This document shows positions 1-6,904 of a stretch of 10,122 nucleotides of DNA, one piece after another; position 1 is the stretch's first letter, and every line of letters begins with the position of its first letter. This stretch comes from Larix sibirica. Taxonomy: Eukaryota > Streptophyta > Pinopsida > Pinales > Pinaceae. Location: assembly GCA_004151065.3 (NCBI GenBank), contig NWUY0300009810.1, positions 68,655 through 78,776 on the forward strand. Reading direction: 5' to 3'. The position numbers and the translations under genes are program-made. The notes beneath the pieces are model-generated. The model ran no database searches and was not told the DNA's origin. It saw nothing but the letters and a program-made list of their open reading frames with translations.

Positions 1-139
1 AGTCTAGAGTTACTTTGGTTTCATTTAAATTTCATTAACTAGATCTTAAAACTCAAAAGACAAAAAACACTTTGACCCTAGTTTCCATTTTTGCACTTTC
101 TAGGATTGGTTTTATTTTGGTTTCCTAACTCTAACAAGC
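1..139. other. Unassigned AT-rich flank ending at an ambiguous base
   Basis: No coding similarity is visible here on either strand. The stretch ends at the only N of the window (140). Recognisable Ty3/gypsy integrase reading begins just after it (146), while the bases before it do not continue the integrase upstream, although the family would have its catalytic core there. The N could therefore mark an assembly join or a real rearrangement point. Confidence 0.4.
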
Positions 140-145
140 NCTATC

Positions 146-769
146 TATGGCCAAAATCCTCCCTTGATCGCTTTGTATTTACTAGGCATGTACAACCAAG
201 GTTTAGCAAGTGGATCACATGCTTAACACCAGAGTAACGATTCTCATTGCTCTTAAAGACAATTTTGTTTTGGCTTAAAATAGATTGAAGTAGTAGATAA
301 ATCAACATCACTTCAATTGTTCTTTTCAAGAAGGGGATTAGGTGTTTCTTTGTCTCCACACCTATAAGCACACATCTCTTAAAGACCAAAGGCACTAAAT
401 CTAGCACCAAAGTTCTATGGACCGTATTAGATCCTCCAATGCATTGGACAAGTTGCTTGTAGATTGGCTCTTCTGACCTACTCCAAGACCCATGAATTAG
501 TCTTTCATGTGTCCTTTTTCAAGAAGGTAGGGGGTCTGAATCAACAAGTTCAGACTAACCTTCATGAACTTGATGAAGAAGGCTCCATTTTGTTAGAATT
601 GGTGGAAAAACTAGCCATAAGAAAGCATTGCCTATGCCATCATACTATTTGAGAAACTTTATACAATGGAAGGATATGTAACTAGAAGATGTTATGTGGT
701 AACCAAGAATGATTCTACACAGGTTTCCACACCTCTATCCTTGAGGATAATGTTGCTTTTGAGGGGGGG
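146..769 (+). pseudogene. Ty3/gypsy polyprotein remnant: integrase C-terminal part with chromodomain
   Basis: This is the last part of a Ty3/gypsy pol polyprotein, the enzyme that inserts element cDNA into chromosomes. Reading starts with YGQNPPLIALY (from 146, frame 2). Frame 3 follows, with ALKDN and NRLK around 255-290 and VFLCLHTYKHTSLK around 342-383, the family's residues before the GPY/F module. Frame 2 (389-652) gives LAPKFYGPY, then IGQVACRLALL, VFHVSFFKK, VQTNLHELDEEGS and LCHHTI. IQWKDM and LEDVMW in frame 1 (661-699) are the chromodomain core, and frame 2 ends as ILEDNVAFEGG next to the polypurine tract. At least three frame changes and several stops (204, 276, 339, 428, 650, 679) kill it. 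Most stops stand where relatives carry Gln or Trp. The catalytic DDE part, reverse transcriptase and Gag are absent, so it is 5'-truncated. The assignment to chromodomain-bearing gypsy elements is firm; the lineage is not determined. Confidence 0.87.
661..769 (+). other. Decayed chromodomain segment of the gypsy integrase
   Basis: In chromoviruses this domain follows integrase and is thought to steer insertion by binding modified histones. The aromatic and acidic signature is readable: IQWKDM, one stop (679-681), then LEDVMW in frame 1, followed after a one-base frame change by NQE, a stop, and HTSILEDNVAF in frame 2. Its place directly upstream of the polypurine tract is normal for the group. 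Confidence 0.72.
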
Positions 770-770
770 A
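758..770 (+). promoter_or_regulatory. Polypurine tract of the gypsy element
   Basis: The bases TTTGAGGGGGGGA lie immediately before the presumed 3' LTR. A purine run here primes plus-strand DNA synthesis in LTR retrotransposons. It overlaps the last codons of the decayed polyprotein, as is common in plant gypsy elements. Confidence 0.7.
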
Positions 771-1009
771 TATTAGGGCCCTACCCTGACCTTCCTACTT
801 TGGAGTACCTAAGGAGTTAGTCAGTTAATGCATGAGACCATTTTATTTCAATAAGGCCCATAAGGTACTTTTGTGTGGTTATTCAATGTAAAATGTCATC
901 CTTATTAAATAAAATCCACTAGGTAGCTGGTACTCATTAATGATGAAACCACAAGTAATTAATATTTTCCCAAAGAAAACTATTTATAAAGGTATAATGT
1001 TTTGTGAAG
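771..1009 (+). mobile_element. Truncated 3' LTR (U3 part) of the Ty3/gypsy element
   Basis: The stretch starts TATTAGGGCCCTACC right after the polypurine tract, where an LTR must begin. Plant LTRs normally start TG; here the second base is A, explained by one G-to-A change. About 210 bp in there is a TATA-like box, so this would be U3. The LTR then stops at a 12-T run at 1010, with no recognisable R/U5 end or terminal CA. No second LTR copy is in the window, so boundaries rest on position and composition only. Confidence 0.6.
981..991 (+). promoter_or_regulatory. TATA-like box in the gypsy LTR
   Basis: TATTTATAAAG lies about 210 bp into the LTR, a reasonable place for the element's own RNA polymerase II promoter. 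The expected start, about 30 bp downstream, would fall at or beyond the T run that interrupts the LTR, so the promoter is probably separated from its normal transcript. Confidence 0.4.
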
Positions 1010-1270
1010 TTTTTTTTTTTTAAATCATAGGAATCAATAACTAGCTGGGATGACCTGGGTGAGGTACAAGTTCAAATCTAGCTAGTTACCATTATAACCC
1101 AAGAGTATATCCAGCAACTCACAAAGCCATATATACCAATAAGTTCTAACTTAGCAAGGGTAGAGATGTCTGGAGACACACCCAAGATGGGGGTCTCACT
1201 CAAGGGAGGTTCCTACCCTTAACTTATCACAACAGACCAATGTCTCATTGGGGATTTGAACCCTAGGTGG
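1010..1270 (-). mobile_element. Possible SINE-like retroposon, inserted in the gypsy LTR
   Basis: On the minus strand this unit ends in a 12-base A run (the T run at 1010-1021) and begins near a tRNA-type box B, GGTTCAAATCC (complement of 1252-1262). That pair is the outline of a tRNA-derived SINE of about 260 bp. Weak points: no good box A upstream of box B, so the head would be truncated or the call wrong, and no convincing target-site duplication. A weaker box B-like string, AGTTCAAATCT, occurs on the plus strand at 1069-1079. The T run abruptly ending the LTR favours a nested insertion. Confidence 0.38.
1038..1088. repeat. Inverted repeat with 9-bp perfect arms
   Basis: TAACTAGCT (1038-1046) is the exact reverse complement of AGCTAGTTA (1080-1088), separated by 33 bases. 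The spacer holds a smaller ACCT/AGGT pairing and the plus-strand box B-like string. It could fold as a branched hairpin near the 3' end of the SINE-like unit. A functional role is not shown. Confidence 0.5.
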
Positions 1271-1275
1271 GAGAA

Positions 1276-1312
1276 TGTTAGAAATACTTAGAGGGGGGGT
1301 GAATCAGTATTG
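1276..1312 (+). mobile_element. Possible 5' end of an LTR of unknown family
   Basis: TGTTAGAAATACTTAGAGG begins with the TG expected of an LTR, comes after a purine-rich AGGTGGGAGAA, and continues into a run of seven G followed by TGAATCAG, a type of start I associate with plant LTR elements. No partner LTR, terminal CA or duplication was found, so the extent is unknown. It might be the outer end of the element whose TATA box is at 2833, but nothing links them. Confidence 0.3.
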
Positions 1313-2820
1313 AGTACCTTTTACCATTTCAAACATTAATTATATCATGTAAACATTAACCATTAACAATTTCTTGCACATCACAATTGACAAAATAATA
1401 TTTGGTTGACTAATCTAGTCAACAACTTATGATTGGTACCACTATCGCTGTTCATATTATGTTATATTTAAGGAGTATTATGTCAACACCCATATTACAA
1501 TCATTGCATTAAGTGTAGTCCAATTTCTTACATCTATCAATGTTATTCATGCCTCGTGTTGGTTTAGTTAAAACCATTATTTATGTTTTCCCAACCGATC
1601 ATAAACATCAACATATTTTTTTCTTTGGGACTTTGATTAGAGGGCCCAAGTAACGTCAATACCATTTTCATCATTAGTGATGTTCCTCATATAAATAAAA
1701 TATTTTCATCATTTGTTCTTGAATTCATGGTTCTATTTGATGTTTGATTTCAATATACCAATTTGCATCAAATTGGTTCATACTCAATAACTTGGCACCC
1801 ATTATCATCATTATCGGGCCACCTTGCATCTGGAAAATATTTTCATTTCCAATTTCTTACTAGATGATTTTTCCCATGCTCAACCACAACACATTAATGC
1901 ATTATAGAAAATTCATAGGTTGTGATGACAATGTTTCAAATATAGTTGAAAGCTAGCAAACATGTAAAACTATGTTCCCTCCATTTTGGGAGCCATCATT
2001 ATGGGCTTACCAATAATGAGCTATCAACATGTTCTAAGTCCTTTCTCAGTGGGATTCCTTTCTAGCAATTTTGTCCCCTCAATAGTGTTGCACACATTCA
2101 TCCCATATTGAAGCCATACACACCATTCATTTTAGATCTATTATGATCCAACATCAGATGTGTCATGTTACACATACTATATTTTCAAGATTGTACTTAA
2201 TCATAGCACACACATGGGTATTCACACCTCATTGAAGAAAAATATAGAAAATGCTTTCCTGACATTGGTTGTCTTACAGGTGGCCTTCTCTCTTCCTACA
2301 ATATAGGGTCCACCTCAGCAAATATCCCTCTCCCCTTCAATTCTAAACAGTAAACTATGTTGTGTTTCAATTCTACATTTTTTCTCTTAACCTCACATAT
2401 CATGGGGATTTTGTTATCACACCATGTCCATCCTCTTGCACATATGAAAGGTTTCTCATCAAAAACATCATTTGTGACCATATACCAATACACCGAGACC
2501 AATGAAGTACTAAAACATAAGCAATACCTTCCCTATCTATGGAGAATCAAATTCAAATATGCAATTGACTAAACTATTAGTTGTGTGACGCATCAATTAT
2601 ATAGTGTATAATATCCATGGAAAACACTTTGGTACTTGCATATAAATCCTATAGAATATCCATGCATTAAATTATGTGAATATAGTTGTTTCAATGTACC
2701 CTTGAATATGGGAAAAACTTTAAAGATCGTGCGTTCACCAATTGTAAGGAGGCATTGGAATTAACAAGGAAATTACATGGCCTAACTTACGAAACACATT
2801 AACTTCTCATGCATGGAATT
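1313..2820. other. Non-coding AT-rich stretch, no gene recognised
   Basis: No frame on either strand gives a recognisable protein. The longest open stretches (about 70 codons near 2296-2572, overlapping on both strands) look like chance. One perfect short hairpin lies at 1757-1777. The region could be LTR or untranslated sequence of the element suggested at 1276, or older unrelated repeats. Confidence 0.4.
1757..1777. repeat. Perfect 9-bp hairpin with 3-base loop
   Basis: ACCAATTTG (1757-1765) and CAAATTGGT (1769-1777) are exact reverse complements around the loop CAT. No U tract follows and there is no neighbouring gene, so it is not a transcription terminator in any sense visible here. Confidence 0.55.
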
Positions 2821-2832
2821 CTTGAAAGAAAA

Positions 2833-2843
2833 CTATAAATAGA
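2833..2843 (+). promoter_or_regulatory. Plant-type TATA box
   Basis: CTATAAATAGA matches the usual plant TATA box very well and is the best promoter-like string in the window. A start would be expected near 2865. Downstream is only a 61-codon open frame from ATG at 2886 with no family resemblance, so a protein-coding gene is not supported. It may be the promoter of an undetected LTR. Confidence 0.42.
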
Positions 2844-3559
2844 TGGATCTCTCATGATTTTTAGGATTTCAATGAATGTAAGATTATGTTACACAAGTGC
2901 CTTCTGAGTTCTAGTCACCCGCTACATCAAGTATCAATATTTATATTTTCTTCCTTCACCAAGGGGAGAGATTCTTCTAGTTATTGTTACAACTTAGAGA
3001 GAGAAATCCTGGAATACGAAAATACCCTCCCAAATAAAAATATTGAAGGGCATATTCATGGCTCCTCCTAGGTGATATTGTATTTTATGCAAAGTTTTAC
3101 CCACTTCTCGGATGAGAAACCTAAGAACCATGTTCCCGATAAAGGAAGGACTGCAAGGGAGGTAACTTCCACTTTATAATAATATGACAAATATTTCATT
3201 TGAAACTTTTATCTCTCAAAACTACACTAAAAAATGCTAAGTCCCTAGTACAAATCAATGAAACTTTGGTAATAAATGTAGGAGTGCTTCTCACTATCAC
3301 CACAACAACTACTCCTCTCACTACTCACTTGTTCTTTTCTAGCTTGGGGCAAGGGGGAACTACCCTAAACTAAATTAAATGAGCCTTAAATCCTTGGGTT
3401 TTCAATAAGTTCATTGAAACTATAATAAAAGGATGGGTTAATCTCTCATGACCAATGGCTATTGTTTGTATTATGGAGTCAAATGGTTGCAAACAAGTCC
3501 CAAGTGGTGGTGAATAAATTCAATTGGAAATCCCACTTTAGATGAATCCCCAACAACCA
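2844..3559. other. Non-coding stretch downstream of the TATA box
   Basis: No recognisable coding, RNA gene or repeat boundary is seen. An open frame of 61 codons (2886-3071) follows the TATA box but its translation is not recognised. If the TATA box belongs to an LTR, its R and U5 parts would fall here; no primer binding site matching the usual plant initiator-tRNA type was spotted. Confidence 0.35.
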
Positions 3560-3917
3560 TGTATGTTACTCTTCATCATACACTATTGGGTAATAGATTA
3601 CTATCACAAGGGGAGAGAATACTACACTAAATCTAGTTGAGGGATGAATTCAAGTAATAAGAACAATTTAGAAACTTGCTCATAAAATCTATAGATTCAG
3701 TATGGTATGATCACACCAGTACTAGATGAAAATCCGAAGGAAATGGACCATAGAGAAAAGATACATTCATAATAACAATTCTTACCATTTTCTTAATAAT
3801 TAAAGGAAGATCGATCCATCGCGGGTTTAAGAAAACAATTAACTCGGTTATAGAAATAGATTGTAATAGTGAATGAAAGATTTAACACATATAATAAAGT
3901 GAAAAAAAATGGAGGCA
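3560..3917 (+). repeat. Direct repeat unit A
   Basis: This is the first copy of a diverged direct repeat. Similarity to unit B is clearest from ATCATACACTATTGGG (3575) to the AT-rich end near 3912, roughly three quarters identical by eye with small gaps. Limits are set at the nearest shared TG and CA. Unit A keeps CpG sites (ATCGCGGG, ACTCGG) that are CA in unit B. It has no open reading frame. It could be a segmental duplication or a terminal repeat of a tiny LTR-type element. Confidence 0.75.
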
Positions 3918-4043
3918 CAATTGAATTATCCTATATTTCTCTATAAAAAACAACAATTACAAGCTATGCGAAATCAAACCCCAAAGATTCAACCCTTTCC
4001 CCCTCTTTATTCTAGTTTAAATAGAGAAAATAAAAGGTGATCA
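3918..4043. other. Spacer between the two direct repeat units
   Basis: About 126 bp of unique sequence with a pyrimidine-rich part (3990-4010) and a purine-rich part just before unit B (about 4021-4040). The purine run before a TGTTGG start resembles a polypurine tract, but no primer binding site follows unit A, and the bases flanking the pair do not form a target-site duplication. Confidence 0.4.
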
Positions 4044-4396
4044 TGTTGGCATGCTAATATTAATCATACACTATTGGGAAACAAATTCTTGATATAAAGG
4101 GGAAGAATACTACACTCAATCTAATTGATATATAAAGTCAAGCAACAAGAAACACTTGTGATCAAATCTGCAAATTCAATGATGGTCTAATCACACTAGT
4201 GCTAAATGGAAATACCAAGGAAAATTATTGTGGAGGAGATAGACACTCACAATGACATTTATTACTTGTTCTTTTATTAATTAAAAGAAGATTTATCTAT
4301 CACAGGTATAAGGAAATAAAAAACTCAATTATAAAACTAGATTATAGTAGTGAAATGAAATATTAAATATATATAATAAATTTAAATAAATGTACA
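4044..4396 (+). repeat. Direct repeat unit B
   Basis: This is the second copy, beginning TGTTGGCATG and matching unit A from ATCATACACTATTGGG (4063) to about 4392, offset 488 bp at that point. It has lost the CpG sites kept in unit A and carries several small deletions. It ends within about 10 bp of the first readable Gag residues of the copia remnant, so it may mark the edge of that element or a later insertion that removed its 5' end. Confidence 0.75.
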
Positions 4397-4401
4397 CTTT
4401 A

Positions 4402-5083
4402 ATGATACTCTTATTCTTGCCCAACATCTTTGGGTATATATCAGGATAAGTTTGATAAGGAAGACAAAGAAGCAATAATTATGGTTAAGTTATCCAATAT
4501 ATATGAAATAATTTATGAGGTCTAAACAAGGAAGACTTCAGTGGAGATTTGGAAGCATTTAAAAGACTTGCATGAGACTTTGAACAAGGGTAGAATCTTC
4601 TTACTGAAGAATATGTTTTTCATCACAATGGATGAAAGTGCATCATTACAACAAAACTTACTCAAGATTAAGGATATCATAAAACAGTTGGTGGCCATTG
4701 GTCAAAATATCGAAGAGGGCATGGTGATAATTACGTTTAACATTTTACCACATTCTTATGAGCACTTTATTGAGAACTTGAACATCACCTTTATGAATAT
4801 TAACCTGAAATTTAATGAGATGTGTAATAATTCTTACAACATGACATGAAGGAAATAATTTGGTAGCAAGAGTGAAGAAGGTTTAGAACATACCTTTGTA
4901 ACTAATGTCAAGGGAAAAGGTAAATGGGAAAAGAATAAAGATCAAGGAAACAATGAATATGAAATTAGGAGTCATAAGAACATCACATGTTACTATTGCA
5001 GAAAGGTGGACCATATGAAGAAGCACTCCAGAAATAAGTTGGTTGATAAAAAAACCAACCAGGGAGGGACTTAGCAAAAGGTT
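4402..5083 (+). pseudogene. Copia Gag (capsid and zinc-knuckle nucleocapsid) remnant
   Basis: Gag packages element RNA in cytoplasmic particles. Readable features in frame 2, in order: HLWVY near 4425 (another frame), DKFDKEDKEAIIMVKLSN from 4445, a stop at 4523, then EIWKHLKDLHETLNKGR and FLLKNMFF (4541-4620), LLKIKDIIKQLVAIGQ, LPHSYEHFIENLNIT and NLKFNEMCN (to 4830). This is the usual copia capsid series. Stops at 4847 and 4856 follow. A basic linker leads to the zinc knuckle at 4988-5029, CYYCRKVDHMKKHS. Its final Cys is Ser (TCC) and the conserved Gly before His is Asp, so zinc binding is probably lost. The first residues of Gag are missing or unreadable next to repeat unit B. Confidence 0.88.
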
Positions 5084-5089
5084 CATGTT

Positions 5090-5394
5090 TCAAAGCATAC
5101 AAAGGAGAAGTAGGCAAACTTATATGCATTCATAACCAAGCATCCAACATATCAACTTAGGTCATCGTCTTGGTACATCAACTTAGGTGCATCATGACAC
5201 TTCACCAAAGGAAATATTGGCTCATAAAGTGCATTGCTTGTCCCTCTATGGATTCAATGATATTTAGTGGTGAGGAAGTGTACACAATAGTTGGAATAGG
5301 TAATGTGCAAATTTCCTTTGGAGTAAAAATGTTGACTTCCTTTATTGTGTACTATGTGTCAGGCATGGATATGAATCTACTATCAGTTACTTAG
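5090..5394 (+). pseudogene. Copia aspartic protease remnant
   Basis: This enzyme cuts the polyprotein. The active-site segment reads SSSWYINLGAS, stop, HFTKGN in frame 2 (from about 5162). Retroelement proteases have Asp-Ser/Thr-Gly; here the Asp codon is AAC (Asn, 5180-5182) and the next is TTA (Leu), consistent with one G-to-A and one C-to-T change. The rest is in frame 1: EEVYTIVGIGNVQISFG and VYYVSGMDMNLLSVT, ending in TAG at 5392, the copia segment leading into pre-integrase. The frame changes between about 5210 and 5260. The stop at 5195 stands where relatives have Arg. It would be inactive even without the stops. Confidence 0.85.
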
Positions 5395-5435
5395 ATTATG
5401 AGACACTACCCCAACGAGATGTCAACTTTAGAAAT

Positions 5436-5760
5436 CACAAATGCCACATACATGACAAGGAGACCAAGAATACTATTTCTCTTAGTGTGGAGAATCATGA
5501 ACTATTTGGAATGATAGGCAATGGAAAGGTAAGGAAACAATAATTAGTAGCCAAGAGTGCATCAAACATCAATACACTTTGGAATCATTGGTATGGCCAC
5601 CTCAACTTAACCTATATTTGTCAGCTAACCCAAGAGAATCTAGTAGATGGTTCCTACCATCTAGCAACATATTAAGGTGTGTATGGATCTTGTAAGGTAA
5701 AGAAGCACCAGAGCACCATTTGAGGAAGGATAATCCTGGAGAACAAACATGGTCCTTTTT
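5436..5760 (+). pseudogene. Copia pre-integrase (HHCC zinc-binding) remnant
   Basis: The segment reads HKCHIHDKETKNTISLSV and ENHELF, then one stop, then LWNHWYGHLNLTYICQLTQE and LVDG up to about 5640. LWHxRxGHLN-type sequence marks the first half of the HHCC zinc-binding domain of copia integrases. The first His of the usual LWH is replaced by Asn-His, and the Cys pair expected near 5675-5690 is broken by a stop and frame changes. It joins directly to the integrase core. Confidence 0.75.
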
Positions 5761-6600
5761 TTGGTTGATGTAGAGATGTTTGAGGATGAATGGACACAAC
5801 ATCCATCACCAATGCTAGATATTTATTTATTATTATTATTTAGACTATAGTAGGAAACCATGGGTGTACTTGATGAAATTAAAATTAAAAGTGTTTAATG
5901 AATTTCAAAAGTTTAAAGTATTAGTAGAAAAAGAGACAGGTTTTCATATTACCACTCTTAGGTCTGATAATTGTGGAGAATTTTGTTCCAAATAATTCAA
6001 TAAATTTTGTGCTAAACATAGGATCAAAAGAAAGTTCACTTCACCATACAATCAACATAATAATGGAGTGGCAGAGAGGAAAAACTGCACTATCCTAGAG
6101 ATGGCAAGTGTTTGATGCAGAACATGTATATTCCCAATAGGTTTTGGGTTAAGGCAATGCTCACAATAAAATATGTGTTGAATAGATCTCCAACTATGGT
6201 GATGAATAAAGATACCCCAAAGGAATATTGGTATGGGAGGAATCCCAAAGTAAACCATATTAAGGTCTTTGGTTCTATTTCCTATCCCTGGATTCCATAT
6301 GAGAAAAGAACTAAGTTAGACCCTAAGAACAAGAAACTGATGATCACATGGTATAATGAAAATCAAAAAGTTGATATGTTGGTTGATCTTGACACCAATT
6401 AGTTCCTATTTAATAGATAATTCATAGTTGATGAGGATGTTGGACCTTTCCAAGATTCTTTAGAGTTCAAAATTACCATAGAGCATCCAATTGTGGCTAA
6501 GGATTCAAGTGTCAAGCTTTAGGTGGATCCACTTGAAAAGGGAGGAGATTCTTAGCATGAGGAATCTCTCAGGCCCGGGCTGGTAATTTCTTATGTAGAC
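5760..6600 (+). pseudogene. Copia integrase core and C-terminal remnant
   Basis: Integrase joins element cDNA to chromosomal DNA using three acidic residues. The first Asp region (5764-5790) is scrambled by frame changes and by a TTA/ATT expansion at 5821-5842. From 5843, frame 2 reads DYSRKPWVYLMK, FNEFQKFKVLVEKETGFHIT and TLRSDNCGEF with the second Asp at 5966-5968, then HNNGVAERKN with Glu at 6074-6076: exactly 35 residues lie between them, the classic D-35-E. A stop at 5993 interrupts. After a frame change near 6112, frame 1 gives PNRFWVKAML, YVLNRSPT, NPKVNHIKVFGS and EKRTKLDPKNKKLM up to TAG at 6400, then FIVDEDVGPFQDS, the usual copia sequence after the core. Confidence 0.9.
5821..5842. 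repeat. TTA/ATT microsatellite inside the integrase remnant
   Basis: The run ATTTATTTATTATTATTATT replaces the codons that in copia elements follow the ARY motif and precede DYSRK. It probably grew by slippage after the element was inactive and contributes to the frame confusion there. Confidence 0.7.
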
Positions 6601-6904
6601 ACCCCAAATTAAAACTTAGATGACACAGGTACAAGTATCCCAAGTCATGGTGACAATACTAACTTGGATGAGGAGGATCCAAAAAGGAGGCCAAAGTGAT
6701 GGTACAACACCATGGGTTGGTAAAATAATCAAAGGATAGTCATCAAGAGGTAAGAGAAAACATAAAACCAAACATGGTTAACTTTTCTTTGATGGAAAAT
6801 GTTCATGGAGTTTATGAGACACAAGTGTTCGAGTACAAGTAGTAGGAAAAAATGAATGTGAGAAGGCATGGCAACTAATTATGATAGTTGAATGAAAAAT
6901 TAGA
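6601..6904 (+). pseudogene. Copia integrase to reverse transcriptase linker, heavily decayed
   Basis: Frame 1 continues with an acidic, poorly conserved segment (LDDTGTSIPSHGDNTN, LDEEDPKRRPK) to a stop near 6700, then more stops with little recognisable. This is the variable linker of copia polyproteins, so loss of similarity is expected. The stretch may also hold small indels. Confidence 0.6.

Noticed and set aside
141-410. 89-codon open frame on the minus strand
   Set aside because: It is the shadow of the plus-strand gypsy integrase, whose motifs are clear in the opposite strand.
2296-2572. Overlapping open frames of about 70 codons on both strands
   Set aside because: No family motif, no promoter context, and mutual overlap on opposite strands; length is within chance for this window.
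2886-3071. 61-codon frame just downstream of the TATA box as a possible small gene
   Set aside because: The translation has no recognisable motif and there is no evidence of a transcript; the TATA box alone is not enough.
3560-4396. Certain TRIM element
   Set aside because: The repeat layout fits, but primer binding site and target-site duplication are missing, so it is kept only as a hypothesis.
4883-5086. 67-codon hydrophobic frame on the minus strand
   Set aside because: It lies opposite the copia nucleocapsid region, whose lysine-rich codons read as Phe and Leu on the other strand.
5602-6258. Minus-strand frames opposite integrase
   Set aside because: Shadows of the copia integrase; the D-35-E spacing and flanking motifs are on the plus strand.
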